A program made the position numbers and the translations under genes. Under the pieces are notes generated by a model, which was not told the DNA's origin, ran no database searches, and worked only from the letters and a program-made list of their open reading frames with translations. From Neobacillus sp. CF12 (GTDB taxonomy: Bacteria; Bacillota; Bacilli; Bacillales; Cytobacillaceae), in contig NZ_JAUCEU010000007.1 in the NCBI RefSeq assembly GCF_030348765.1, positions 1-64,000 of the forward strand: 64,000 nt of DNA, given 5' to 3'. This document shows positions 51,419 to 60,354 of the stretch, in pieces (the first letter of the stretch is position 1; every line of letters begins with the position of its first letter).

Positions 51419-52669
51419 ATGAGTATAATAAAGGATTTTTTGCTGCAGCTTACGTTTATGCTAATACCCATATTTATTTACTATACATTTATTACAGAGA
51501 GGGTAGAGAATGATAAAAATAGAAAAGTAATCATGACCATTTTATGGGGAATATCAATAATAGCATGCATGTCCTTTCCAGTAGTTTTTGGTCAAAATGC
51601 TCGTTTGGAGTTAAGAATTATTCCGCTTTTATTGGGGACGTTATATGGCGGATTTTTGCCAGGGATTTTTCTATCAGTACTAATCATCCTTTATCGACTC
51701 TATTTTGGAGTAGATTTAGGATTCTATAATACTGTTGCTGCCTTATTATTAACACTGCCTGTTATGTTATTGTTTCAAAAAAAGTTTGCAAGTTCGAAAA
51801 AAGATATAAGGGTAAAAATTGCTGTAACGTTTTCCTTTTATTACTGCCTTATTGGCCTAACAATGTTCGGTATTCTAAGAGGTTTTTCCTTAGAGTATCT
51901 TATCGTTCCGATTATTCATCTTATTTTTGCAGTGGTTGTGACTTGGTGCTTCACGATGTTAATTGAAGCAATCAGGGAGATACACCAGCTGCGATTAGAG
52001 ATGCAAAATACGGAAAAATTACGAGTAATAGGTGAGTTAACAAGTGTCTTCGCTCATGAAATTAGAAATCCGATGCAAGTGACTCGTGGCTTTCTACAAC
52101 TTCTAGACGAGCCTGATCTTCCTGATAAAAAGAAGGAATATATCCAAATATCCCTAGAAGAATTAGACCGTGCAGATGAAATTATTAATGATTTTCTATT
52201 CTTTGGAAAACCATCAATGAATAACAACGAAAGAATCGACGTAGGGTATCAGTTAAAACGTGTAGTAAATATCATTCAAAGTTATACACTTAACCGTAAT
52301 GTTGAGATTAAAACGGATCTTATTGATAACTGCTGGATTTATGCTAATCCTCAAAAATTGAACCAGTCTGTGATTAATATTTTGAAAAACGCGATAGAGT
52401 CTATGCCGACTGGTGGAATTGTTTGGATTACGTGTACATCAACGTATGATGGATATATTAAGATTACCATTAAGGACCAAGGAATTGGTATGACAAAAAA
52501 GCAAATTGATATGCTAGGGTCTCCGTATTATTCCTTAAAGGAAAATGGGACAGGATTAGGAATGATGGTAAGTTTTCAAATTATCCATTCTTTCAAAGGG
52601 AAAATACAAGTGAACAGCAAAAAAGGTATTGGGACAGAAATTTTTATTCTTTTACCCCAAATAACCTAA
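51419..52669 (+). CDS. Sensor histidine kinase with 5TM-LYT sensor, KinB-like
   Basis: A 416-aa membrane sensor kinase. Six hydrophobic helices (residues about 8-190) carry the 5TM-5TMR_LYT pattern (LELRIIPLLLGTLYGGFLPG). A HisKA dimerisation helix follows with the phospho-acceptor His near residue 213 in VFAHEIRNPMQVTRGFLQLL. The HATPase_c domain has the N box NILKNAIESMP, the G1 box IKDQGIGM, and the G2 box GTGLGMMVSF. No response regulator gene is adjacent. This orphan arrangement and topology resemble KinB and other kinases feeding the sporulation phosphorelay (Spo0F). Ligand unknown. Start: ATG 51419 after AAAGG. Confidence 0.85.
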   Translation: MSIIKDFLLQLTFMLIPIFIYYTFITERVENDKNRKVIMTILWGISIIACMSFPVVFGQNARLELRIIPLLLGTLYGGFLPGIFLSVLIILYRLYFGVDLGFYNTVAALLLTLPVMLLFQKKFASSKKDIRVKIAVTFSFYYCLIGLTMFGILRGFSLEYLIVPIIHLIFAVVVTWCFTMLIEAIREIHQLRLEMQNTEKLRVIGELTSVFAHEIRNPMQVTRGFLQLLDEPDLPDKKKEYIQISLEELDRADEIINDFLFFGKPSMNNNERIDVGYQLKRVVNIIQSYTLNRNVEIKTDLIDNCWIYANPQKLNQSVINILKNAIESMPTGGIVWITCTSTYDGYIKITIKDQGIGMTKKQIDMLGSPYYSLKENGTGLGMMVSFQIIHSFKGKIQVNSKKGIGTEIFILLPQIT

Positions 52670-52752
52670 ATAATGGCTCAGTTATGTGGAACTGGGCTTT
52701 TAACTTTTTGTGCATAATAAGATTGTTACACCCATATTTGAGGAGGACTAGA

Positions 52753-52911
52753 ATGCAACAAAATCAACTAGCTAAACAAAATGTAGGTTCTATTATGAAG
52801 CAAGAATTTGCCGGAACAGATGCACAAAAGGTAAAGCAAGAAATTAAAAGAGATGTAGGCCAGGGACAAGGTGCTATGACGTCTCGAGAGGCAGGAGCCA
52901 TGCAAAAATAA
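52753..52911 (+). CDS. Gamma-type small acid-soluble spore protein-like peptide
   Basis: A 52-aa, Gln/Ala/Lys-rich protein: NVGSIMKQEFAGTDAQKVKQ then DVGQGQGAMTSREAG. EFAGTDAQKVKQ resembles the EFASETNAQQVRKQN repeat of gamma SASP (SspE), and there is no membrane segment. It would be a nitrogen reserve in spores or a related storage protein. It is shorter than SspE (84 aa) and has one repeat, so this is a relative, not clear SspE. GAGGAGG is 7 nt before ATG 52753. It lies just after the KinB-like kinase. Confidence 0.6.
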   Translation: MQQNQLAKQNVGSIMKQEFAGTDAQKVKQEIKRDVGQGQGAMTSREAGAMQK

Positions 52912-52938
52912 AAAACCACATGAGTGGTTTTTTATTTT
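52912..52938 (+). terminator. Rho-independent terminator
   Basis: AAAACCAC / GTGGTTTT hairpin with a T-rich tail after the SASP-like gene. Confidence 0.82.
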
Positions 52939-53088
52939 TGGCTTCTAATAAATTTAAGTATAAGAATATGGCAAGTGTGAATACCACCTGCCATAATATG
53001 CCCTTCATTATGAAAGTAACCGAAAACGTGAATTGGCACTTGTGTTTATCTTATAATTGTAGATATCGAGTCATTTTGTGTAGATAGA

Positions 53089-54510
53089 TCAAATAAAGAA
53101 GGCAACAGCCAAATAGAAAAATATTGAAATTACCCCTCCGATCACAGAAACCTTCAATTTATACCGAGCATATTCAACAATCGGTAAATCCATAATGGAA
53201 GCAGTCGTAATGGTGGTATCTCCTAAAGGGGAAGCCAATGCCCCGAAAGCCCCACTTGCAAATACTGCACCCACAGTTAAAGGAATGGAAGCTCCAGTTG
53301 AGACTGCCAATGAAACGCCTAATGGCATAAACAAACCCCAAGTTCCCCATGATGAACCAATAAAGTAGCCTACAACCGAGCCGAGTAGGAAGATCGTTGC
53401 TGGAGTTAACCATGCTGGTAAGAATGCACCTAAGGTTGAACTAATAAAGGAGGAAAAACCCAGGTCCTCTGCTGATAGGGTTAAGGACCAAATCAGCACG
53501 AGCAGACTAATCGCTTCCATCATCTGATTCCCGCCATCATAAAAATGGTACAATAGCTCACTAAGATGTTGCCGTCTTATAATATAAAAAATGAACGATA
53601 GGATCAGTGTGATAAAAACTGCTAATAGCATAACAAAGGTAGCATCTGCGATAGAAAAGGCATCGAATACCGTTTTTGCTCCTTTACTTTTACCATCCTG
53701 CCACAATAGAAATAGTGAAAGTCCTAGAAGTAAAAAGACAGGTACAATTAAATTCCACGGTTGTGCTTTTACCATCGACAATTCTTTTTTAATCCCAATC
53801 CGGTGAAATTCATGCTCTTCTTCTTCCAGCTGCTCTTGGACACCTTTTACATTCGGATCCCTCTCACTACGATTCCAAAAGGTTTGGATCAATCCAATGA
53901 CTAGCGTGGTAATCGCAAAAAAGTTAAACAGAATACTTAGTAAAAACACTTCATACGGCGACATACCAAAATCCAAATCTCGAATACTGCCTTCTACTAA
54001 GGAAACCATGAAACCAACAAATGCGGTCGCAACTGGTAAGAGGACAATGACCGACTCTGTTGATATATCCATTGTCAGTCCAACTTTTTGCTTTGAGACA
54101 TTCATTTTTTTTGCAAGCGATTTAACGACAGGTCCAATCATCATAATCCGAAACATCGGCATCATAAAGGTAAAAGGGAGGGTAAGCCAGATCAATCCAA
54201 GTAATCCACGCTCATTTTTAATCTTCGTCCCAACCCATTCAGAAAAACCTTTAATCCCACCTGAAATATTCATCATCCCCACAAGACCACCAAATAAGTA
54301 GAGAAATCCGATAATTTTAATATTCGTCTCATCTGACAGGGTAGTGACCATATAGGTAACACTTTGGATTGTTCCATCTAATAAACTTGAAGTGAAAATC
54401 AATGAACCTACAACAAGACCTACGACAAGACCAGGTAAAATATTTTTTAGCCAAATCGACATGGCAATGACGATAAGAAAGGGTATGAGAGAAAGCCAAG
54501 TATGTTCCAT
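53089..54510 (-). CDS. NhaC-family Na+/H+ antiporter
   Basis: A 473-aa, about 11-helix transporter of the NhaC family, which includes B. subtilis MleN and YheL. Landmarks: LKNILPGLVVGLVVGSLIF, LYLFGGLVGMMNISGGIKGFSEWV, STESVIVLLPVATAFVGFM and FIGSSWGTWGLFMPLGVSLAV. It would exchange Na+ (or malate/lactate with Na+) for H+. The start is ATG 54510, 6 nt after AGGAGG; 24 further codons upstream are open but unsupported. It is transcribed away from the MarR gene, so a shared control region lies at 54511-54683. Confidence 0.85.
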   Translation of the reverse strand: MEHTWLSLIPFLIVIAMSIWLKNILPGLVVGLVVGSLIFTSSLLDGTIQSVTYMVTTLSDETNIKIIGFLYLFGGLVGMMNISGGIKGFSEWVGTKIKNERGLLGLIWLTLPFTFMMPMFRIMMIGPVVKSLAKKMNVSKQKVGLTMDISTESVIVLLPVATAFVGFMVSLVEGSIRDLDFGMSPYEVFLLSILFNFFAITTLVIGLIQTFWNRSERDPNVKGVQEQLEEEEHEFHRIGIKKELSMVKAQPWNLIVPVFLLLGLSLFLLWQDGKSKGAKTVFDAFSIADATFVMLLAVFITLILSFIFYIIRRQHLSELLYHFYDGGNQMMEAISLLVLIWSLTLSAEDLGFSSFISSTLGAFLPAWLTPATIFLLGSVVGYFIGSSWGTWGLFMPLGVSLAVSTGASIPLTVGAVFASGAFGALASPLGDTTITTASIMDLPIVEYARYKLKVSVIGGVISIFFYLAVAFFI

Positions 54511-54656
54511 GTTCTTCCTCCTACTATTTAATACCGTTATTGTTTGAACTCCTTCACATAAATACTCATAAAAAATGGTCAAACTAATATTCAGAAAAGA
54601 CTATCATTTGAAAGATAAGTATATATAAAATATAATATATATAAATCATATATATT

Positions 54657-54672
54657 ATTAACTATAGTTAAT
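54657..54672. promoter_or_regulatory. Candidate MarR operator
   Basis: A perfect 16-bp palindrome ATTAACTATAGTTAAT ends 11 nt before the MarR ATG and abuts its GGGAGGT ribosome binding site. It lies in the region shared with the divergent NhaC gene, where a MarR dimer could repress both. Confidence 0.55.
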
Positions 54673-54683
54673 GGGAGGTAACC

Positions 54684-55121
54684 ATGGATGTAATTGAATT
54701 TAAAAATATCATCTGGAGTTATACCAGGCAAATAAATGAACGAACGAATAATTTAATTAACACTTTGTGTGATCACCATGGGATAACCACATTGCAAGGT
54801 AGAATCCTATTAGAAATACAGCAGCACGGTTCTCATACGATTGGCAGCTTAGCCTCCCGGCTGCATATTGCCGGAACTAACATTTCTACGATGTGTAAAA
54901 AGCTTGAAAGTAAAGGATTTATCGTCCGGGTAAGAGATGAAGGCGATGAGAGAGTGGTCAAAGTAGCTCTTTCAGAAAAGGGAAATAGTGTTGTTGAAGA
55001 GATTAATCAAGGATTAATTGAGAAAATATCGCTTTCTATTCAAGGGGAAACAGACGATTCACTGAAAGATATCATTAATGGTCTCAATAAGTTGAATAAA
55101 TTGCTGGAAAAAATGGACTAA
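54684..55121 (+). CDS. MarR-family transcriptional regulator
   Basis: A 145-aa winged-helix regulator. TTLQGRILLEIQQHGSHTIGSLASRLHIAGTNISTMCKKLESKGFIVRVRDEGDERVVKVALSEKG is the full MarR DNA-binding domain with the wing at RDEGDERV; the ends form the dimer helices. Effector unknown. It probably represses itself and the divergent NhaC antiporter via the palindrome at 54657. It is 28 nt upstream of a terC gene and may be co-transcribed with it. Confidence 0.9.
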   Translation: MDVIEFKNIIWSYTRQINERTNNLINTLCDHHGITTLQGRILLEIQQHGSHTIGSLASRLHIAGTNISTMCKKLESKGFIVRVRDEGDERVVKVALSEKGNSVVEEINQGLIEKISLSIQGETDDSLKDIINGLNKLNKLLEKMD

Positions 55122-55149
55122 ACGATAAATACAAAAGGAGAAATGCCTA

Positions 55150-55911
55150 ATGTGGGAAGGAATTGTTTCAACCTATGCATCGATGCTAGATTGGCAGATG
55201 TGGGCGGAGGTGTTGACCTCACCAAAAGCTTGGGGGTTAATCCTTTCTTTAGCCGTACTCGAATGTATCTTATCAGCGGATAATGCCTTAGTATTATCTG
55301 CGTTTGTAAAGCCATTACCAAAGGAGCAGCAAAAGAAGGCATTGGTTTATGGACTCTGGGGTGCATATATATTCCGATTCATCTTTATCGGATTAGGAAC
55401 TTTTTTAATCAAATTATGGTGGATTAAATTAATCGGAGCCCTATACTTGTTATGGCTAGCAGTTAAATTCTTTAAAGATAAGCTACTTCACAAGGAAGCA
55501 GGAGATGGGGAAGGACAAGTACTGCCAAAGGGCTGGTTAGTGAAAACATTTGGTTTCTTCTGGGCAACGGTGATTAGTGTAGAACTAATGGATTTAGCCT
55601 TTTCAGTTGATAGCATCTTGACCGCACTCGCAGTATCTGAAGATGTATGGGTCATCTTACTCGGAGGAATGATTGGGATACTACTTATGCGGGGTGTGGC
55701 AACATTCTTTATCGCATTAATGGACAGGGTGCCTGAGCTTGAAACAACGGCCTACATTTTGATCTCTTTTATTGCGATTAAAATGGGATTAACGTTGGTG
55801 AATATTCATATTGCGAACGAAATTTTTATCGGCTTCTTGGTTTTATCATTTATTGTGACATTCATTATTCATTATATTCGTAAATCGAGAGCAGAAAAGT
55901 ACTCTCATTAA
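55150..55911 (+). CDS. TerC-family integral membrane protein
   Basis: A 253-aa, seven-helix TerC protein. LAVLECILSADNALVLSAFV and VISVELMDLAFSVDSILTAL are the two family motifs with membrane Asp residues. Bacillus relatives (YceF, YkoY) support metalation of exported proteins by exporting Mn2+. No yybP-ykoY (Mn) riboswitch is visible upstream; instead the gene follows MarR. ATG 55150 follows AAAAGGAG. A T-rich terminator is downstream. Confidence 0.88.
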   Translation: MWEGIVSTYASMLDWQMWAEVLTSPKAWGLILSLAVLECILSADNALVLSAFVKPLPKEQQKKALVYGLWGAYIFRFIFIGLGTFLIKLWWIKLIGALYLLWLAVKFFKDKLLHKEAGDGEGQVLPKGWLVKTFGFFWATVISVELMDLAFSVDSILTALAVSEDVWVILLGGMIGILLMRGVATFFIALMDRVPELETTAYILISFIAIKMGLTLVNIHIANEIFIGFLVLSFIVTFIIHYIRKSRAEKYSH

Positions 55912-56005
55912 GATGGTGTTATTAACCGAAAAAGCTGCACTCATTTTTAAGAGAAATGACATATGAAAAGGGTTATATTAGGGCCAACAATAAAGGATGA
56001 TTGAG

Positions 56006-56036
56006 CGGAGCTTGATATTTCAAGCTTCTTTTTTTT
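56006..56036 (+). terminator. Rho-independent terminator
   Basis: GAGCTTG / CAAGCTT hairpin then TTTTTTT, about 95 nt after terC. Confidence 0.75.
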
Positions 56037-56151
56037 GCCCAAAAAGAGGATAAAGCATGGATGGAAATTAATCTTTAATAAAAGTTATAAAAAGTGACAT
56101 AAATATTCCTCTGATTCGACTAATTTATGAGTATAAAAAATTGGAGGAAAA

Positions 56152-56172
56152 ATGGAGTTGACCAGCGGATGA
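56152..56172 (+). CDS. Six-codon leader ORF coupled to the ECF sigma gene
   Basis: ATG GAG TTG ACC AGC GGA TGA (MELTSG). It has the only good ribosome binding site in the region (TTGGAGG, 56141-56147), and its TGA overlaps the sigma factor ATG in an ATGA arrangement. The sigma ATG 56169 has no ribosome binding site of its own. This implies translation re-initiation from the leader. Confidence 0.6.
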   Translation: MELTSG

Positions 56173-56669
56173 ATAGCAACAAAATCTCGGAGTGGTATTA
56201 CTTGTACAACAAAGACATATACCATTTTTTAGTTTATTACATCGGGTCAAGCGATGTAGAAGATCTGGTGCAGGAAGTTTTTATCCGAGCCATTAAAGGT
56301 TTTGATACGTATCAGCAAAAAGCTAGCCCTAAGACCTGGCTTATTTCAATTGCGCGTCATGTGGGAATAGATGAAATGAGAAAAAGGAAGCGTCTAAGGA
56401 TGAAACAAATGATTTGGTTCCGGGATGAGCAATTGGATAAGGAAACACCTGAGAAAATTCTTCAACTCAATGAAAATAACAAATTACTCTATCAAGCGAT
56501 TCAATCACTAAAAGCAAATTATCGTGATGTTATCATCCTTAGAGGGATTAAAGAACTTTCAGTATCTGAAACAGCCTCCGTATTAAATTGGAAAGAAGAT
56601 AAGGTTCGAACTACCTATCATCGTGCGTTAAAGTCACTACAAAAAACTATAGGAGGATTTTCTCAATGA
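56169..56669 (+). CDS. ECF-subfamily RNA polymerase sigma factor
   Basis: A 166-aa extracytoplasmic function sigma factor. Region 2: LYNKDIYHFLVYYIGSSDVEDLVQEVFIRA and TYQQKASPKTWLISIARHVGIDEMRKRKR. Region 4: KANYRDVIILRGIKELSVSETASVLNWKEDKVRTTYHRALKSLQK. It directs a stress regulon and is paired with the anti-sigma-like gene 4 nt downstream (overlap). It lacks an own ribosome binding site and seems coupled to the leader ORF at 56152. An autoregulated promoter could be TGACAT...CGAC near 56095-56120, which is a weak match. Confidence 0.88.
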   Translation: MNSNKISEWYYLYNKDIYHFLVYYIGSSDVEDLVQEVFIRAIKGFDTYQQKASPKTWLISIARHVGIDEMRKRKRLRMKQMIWFRDEQLDKETPEKILQLNENNKLLYQAIQSLKANYRDVIILRGIKELSVSETASVLNWKEDKVRTTYHRALKSLQKTIGGFSQ

Positions 56670-57415
56670 AAAGGAATAAAAAGTTTGATGATTTAGAGAA
56701 TAAAATTCGAACATTACCAGAACCAGATTATGATAGGAAATTTACGAAAGAAACCCAAGATATCATTCATGAAAACCTAATACAATTTGCAAGTTCATAT
56801 GATAAGAAGAAAACAAGAACTGTAAAAATGAAAAAGATTTCAATAGGTTTAGCAAGTATTGCTGCATTTTTGTTATTCGCCATTCTTACTATTCCGATAT
56901 TGGGTCTGAATTCAAATCAACAAGGGCAACCAGGTAAAGGAGAAACTACAGTAGATAAAAACATTGATAAAGAGGATACGGATCAAAATGAACCTGAAGT
57001 AAATCTTTATGAAAATGCTGAATTTGGATTTACTTTTACATTACCAAAAAGTTGGGAGGGCTACCAAATTGTAGCGGATTCTTGGGAAGGTATAGCTCCT
57101 GATCAAAAACAAATGGAAAATGGTAAAATCCTTTTAATAAGACATCCTGAATGGACGGAGGCAAAACCGCGACAAGATATTCCGATTATGATTTTTACTC
57201 TTAAACAATGGTCTTCATTAGAAAAGGGGGAATTTCATATTGGTGCAGCACCGATTGGGCCAAAAATGCTGGGACAAAATAATGAATATGTTTTCGCGCT
57301 TCCAGCAAGATATAACTTTGCTTTTCTAGAAGGATATGAAGAAGTAGAAACTATATTAGAAAACAAACCAATTCAACCGAAAAATGTAGAGAAAGATTCA
57401 TCCAAAAATGATTAA
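56666..57415 (+). CDS. Anti-sigma factor-like membrane protein
   Basis: A 249-aa single-pass protein. Residues 1-50 are cytosolic and charged, one membrane helix lies at about 56-78 (ISIGLASIAAFLLFAILTIP), then an acidic linker and an extracytoplasmic domain (ENAEFGFTFTLPKSWEGYQIVADSWEG) like the PsbP/lipoprotein-sensor type. ATG overlaps the sigma stop (ATGA-type coupling), as for sigma/anti-sigma pairs. No zinc-binding HxxxCxxC motif is seen, so it is not a classical ZAS anti-sigma. Confidence 0.75.
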   Translation: MKRNKKFDDLENKIRTLPEPDYDRKFTKETQDIIHENLIQFASSYDKKKTRTVKMKKISIGLASIAAFLLFAILTIPILGLNSNQQGQPGKGETTVDKNIDKEDTDQNEPEVNLYENAEFGFTFTLPKSWEGYQIVADSWEGIAPDQKQMENGKILLIRHPEWTEAKPRQDIPIMIFTLKQWSSLEKGEFHIGAAPIGPKMLGQNNEYVFALPARYNFAFLEGYEEVETILENKPIQPKNVEKDSSKND

Positions 57416-57490
57416 CGTCTTACTGACTTGATGAACTTATTGAGTTTATTGAGGCTTTAGATGAAGAGTGAACTGGATAATAAACGGGAC

Positions 57491-57520
57491 AACTCGCTGC
57501 AAATATGCTGCGAGTTTTAA
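57491..57520 (+). terminator. Rho-independent terminator
   Basis: AACTCGC / GCGAGTT hairpin followed by a T-rich tail. Confidence 0.7.
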
Positions 57521-57663
57521 TTTATTTTGGTAATCGTAATATTTTACAGTAATTAGTAAAGTGTAATAATCCTAGCATAAAAAGAATAGTGTGATATAAT
57601 TACTTGTGTTTTTTAAGAACGTGTTTCACAACTACGATAAAATAGAAACTAGGGGAAAAAGAT

Positions 57664-58593
57664 ATGGAACGTGAGAATACAAAAGGTATTTACTATACGG
57701 CAGGTGCATATATATTTTGGGGAGTTTTACCGATCTACTGGAAATTTATAGATCAAGTTTCAGCACTTGAAATTTTAGCTCATCGAGTCATTTGGTCGTT
57801 TATATTTATTTTACTGATAGTAGGACTTTTAAAGCGAAAACTATTAAAAAACTTTTTTCAAGTTCAAATGAAACAGAAGAAAACATGGCTGGGTCTCTTA
57901 CTTGCTTCTCTGTTAATTAGTACGAACTGGTTCGTTTACATATTTGCTGTGAATTCGAATCACATCGTGGAGGCAAGTTTAGGCTACTTTATTAATCCGC
58001 TTGTCGCTGTATTGTTAGGTTTTTTTGTATTAGGTGAAAAATTGAATATGTGGCAGGCAGGTTCCTTTGTGGTAGCCGGAATCGGTGTGATTTACATGAC
58101 GCTATCGCTTGGAACATTCCCATGGATTGCGCTAATATTAGCCTTATCCTTCGGTTTTTATGGACTATCAAAAAAACTAATAAAGGTAGATTCCATTTTA
58201 GGCTTGCTGCTGGAAACATTGTTTATTGTACCGTTTGCATTATTGTTTTTAGCGTATTTAGGTGTAAATGGTCAACATAGCTTCGCATCCGGGTCTCTTA
58301 AAAATGATTTGTTTTTATTAGGATCAGGTATTGCTACAGCCTTGCCTCTTTTATGGTTTGGTATCGGGGCACAAAAGATTCCACTTTACCTTGTGGGCTT
58401 GCTACAATATATTGCTCCGACCATTAGTTTACTTCTTGGAGTACTAATATACGGGGAGTCTTTTACAAAGGATCATGCTATTACTTTTACATGCATTTGG
58501 ATTGCATTGGCAATCTTCAGCATCTCCAATATACGTCAGATGATAAAAAAACGAAAAATTTCAGCAGTAGCAACAAATGTAAAAAGCGTTTAG
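57664..58593 (+). CDS. rarD: RarD/EamA-family transporter
   Basis: A 309-aa, ten-helix drug/metabolite exporter of the RarD branch. GIYYTAGAYIFWGVLPIYWKFI, ILAHRVIWSFIF and ASLLISTNWFVYIFAVNSNHIVEASLGYFINPL are the RarD landmarks. Substrate unknown; the name comes from chloramphenicol-sensitive E. coli work and does not prove a resistance role. ATG 57664 follows TAGGGG. A terminator follows directly. Confidence 0.85.
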   Translation: MERENTKGIYYTAGAYIFWGVLPIYWKFIDQVSALEILAHRVIWSFIFILLIVGLLKRKLLKNFFQVQMKQKKTWLGLLLASLLISTNWFVYIFAVNSNHIVEASLGYFINPLVAVLLGFFVLGEKLNMWQAGSFVVAGIGVIYMTLSLGTFPWIALILALSFGFYGLSKKLIKVDSILGLLLETLFIVPFALLFLAYLGVNGQHSFASGSLKNDLFLLGSGIATALPLLWFGIGAQKIPLYLVGLLQYIAPTISLLLGVLIYGESFTKDHAITFTCIWIALAIFSISNIRQMIKKRKISAVATNVKSV

Positions 58594-58620
58594 AAAAGGT
58601 AACCTTGTGTTACCTTTTTT
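58594..58620 (+). terminator. Rho-independent terminator of rarD
   Basis: AAGGTAAC / GTTACCTT hairpin with TTTTTT starting right at the stop codon. Confidence 0.85.
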
Positions 58621-58766
58621 ATTTGGGAATAGGCTTTTTGGCTGAGGCATACTTTTAATAGAAACTTCCTAAAAAAGGATGAACGATTTTCCTAATTTAG
58701 ACGTAACATCTGTAGGTGTAAATTATCAACATAGGTTAGATAAATAAATGAAAAAGGACGTTGAGA

Positions 58767-59750
58767 GTGATGGGGAAAGAGCTGGAAGTGATAGTACAAG
58801 GGCAATTTCCGTTAGCGGCAACGTTAACGATCCCAGAAGGAAGAAATGAAAAATACCCTTTGGTTGTTATGGTACATGGAAGTGGTCCAACCGATCGAGA
58901 TTCGAATGCTAAAGGAATGCCTATGAATATTTTTAAGCAATTAAGTGATGTAGTAGTTTCAGAAGGATTTGCCAGTATTCGTTATGATAAAAGGGGTGTG
59001 GGTGCGAGTAAAGGGGACTATTACGAAACGGGAGTGCACGATTTAATCAACGATGCACGTGCTGTCGTAGAATTTGCCAAAAAGCATCCAAACATATACT
59101 CAGAGAATGTGATTTTACTAGGACACAGTGAAGGAAGTATAATCGCACCATTCTTAAATGAAAAAGTTGCAGTAGATGGAATGATTCTTCTAGCAGGCAC
59201 TGCCGAACCTTTAGAAGAAACCATGACCTGGCAACGTGAGGAAATAATGAAGGATGTAAGATCTGTTAAAGGATTTCAAGGATGGTTGCTTCGATTATTA
59301 AAAGTAGATGAAAAAATTACAAAAATGAATGAAGACTTAATACAGGCACTACTTGCATCGGATGAGCCGGTGATAAAGTACAAAGGGAAAAAAATTAACG
59401 CGAAATGGAATCGAGAGCATATACATTTTGACGTATCAAAACCGTTACAAAATATCACTTGTCCTGTTCTTGCTATTACTGGTACAAAAGATGTAAATGT
59501 AAAGGTTAGCGACTTAGAAAAAATCAAGTCACTGGTTCAAGGTGACTGTGAAACACATATTATTCAAGATATGACACACATGCTTCGTAAAACGGATGTG
59601 GAATACAGCTTTAGCAAAATCATGAATAATAATAAAAAATCACTTAAACACCCGATTGATGCTGAATTAAAAGAAAAGATTATTCTTTGGTTACAAAACT
59701 GGAAGAATAGACAGGTGAAAATTGATCAAAATGAAATGCTGGTAAAATAA
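58767..59750 (+). CDS. Alpha/beta hydrolase
   Basis: A 327-aa serine hydrolase. PLVVMVHGSGPTDRDSNAKG gives the oxyanion loop HGSGP, GHSEGS holds the nucleophile Ser near residue 120, TGTKDVNVKV the Asp and DMTHML the His. The layout resembles BAAT/YqjL-like and esterase families; substrate unknown. Start: GTG 58767, 8 nt after AAAGGA; ATG 58770 next to it is equally possible, while TTG 58761 is too close. Confidence 0.8.
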   Translation: MMGKELEVIVQGQFPLAATLTIPEGRNEKYPLVVMVHGSGPTDRDSNAKGMPMNIFKQLSDVVVSEGFASIRYDKRGVGASKGDYYETGVHDLINDARAVVEFAKKHPNIYSENVILLGHSEGSIIAPFLNEKVAVDGMILLAGTAEPLEETMTWQREEIMKDVRSVKGFQGWLLRLLKVDEKITKMNEDLIQALLASDEPVIKYKGKKINAKWNREHIHFDVSKPLQNITCPVLAITGTKDVNVKVSDLEKIKSLVQGDCETHIIQDMTHMLRKTDVEYSFSKIMNNNKKSLKHPIDAELKEKIILWLQNWKNRQVKIDQNEMLVK

Positions 59751-59762
59751 TGATAAATGAAA

Positions 59763-59799
59763 AAATGAGTAGGGACACCTGTCCTTACTCATTTTTTTG
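59763..59799. terminator. Bidirectional terminator
   Basis: AATGAGTAGGGACA / TGTCCTTACTCATT hairpin followed by TTTTTTT, between the hydrolase and the HxlR gene. Confidence 0.8.
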
Positions 59800-59825
59800 C
59801 CATATGTTCTGTTTTGGTAAGTTAA

Positions 59826-60152
59826 TTAGGAAAGCTCAGTTTCCGGTTTCACCCAAAGCTGAGACCAAGTCTCTATTTCTCGTAAAATCGGTTCTAGTGA
59901 GTGACCTTTTTTCGTTAAGGAGTACTCAATAATGACGGGTGTTTCAGGTATAACCTCACGTTTCACGATACCATGTTGTTCTAAATCCTTTAAACGATCA
60001 GATAATACTTTTCCGCTTATGCCAATAGCAGACTGAATTTCTGTAAACCGTTGTGAACCAGATAGTAGCTGATAAATAACTAATGCACTCCATCTTTGGC
60101 TGAGTAGGGAGATGGCTTTTTCGAATTTTGGACATATCGTAGGTTGTTTCAT
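59826..60152 (-). CDS. HxlR-family (DUF24) transcriptional regulator
   Basis: A 108-aa winged-helix regulator: CPKFEKAISLLSQRWSALVIYQLLSG, RFTEIQSAIGISGKVLSDRLKDLEQHGIVKREV and VIIEYSLTKKGHSLEPIL are the family landmarks. Cys7 near the N-terminus is where YodB/CatR sense quinones by Cys modification in Bacillus. It is divergent from a CatE-like dioxygenase gene, which matches CatR/YodB control of catDE. It probably represses that operon. Confidence 0.9.
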   Translation of the reverse strand: MKQPTICPKFEKAISLLSQRWSALVIYQLLSGSQRFTEIQSAIGISGKVLSDRLKDLEQHGIVKREVIPETPVIIEYSLTKKGHSLEPILREIETWSQLWVKPETELS

Positions 60153-60223
60153 ACTACATTACACCTCTCTTATTAATAGTATACCACAAAGTGTTATTCG
60201 TTAACAAAAGTAAACTTAATTAC

Positions 60224-60268
60224 TTGACAATATATAATAACATTAATACACTTACTTACATAAAGTAA
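60224..60268. promoter_or_regulatory. Promoter and candidate HxlR operator upstream of catE
   Basis: TTGACA (60224-60229) with TACACT 17 nt on gives a catE promoter. Just downstream TTACTTACATAAAGTAA (60252-60268) is a near-perfect inverted repeat, in the right place for an HxlR/YodB-type repressor. Confidence 0.5.
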
Positions 60269-60354
60269 CCGAATATCATTCGTAAATAGCTGACAGATTA
60301 CGAATTTCATAAATAAATGTCAATCATAAAATAAATGACTCTAGGAGGGTTATC

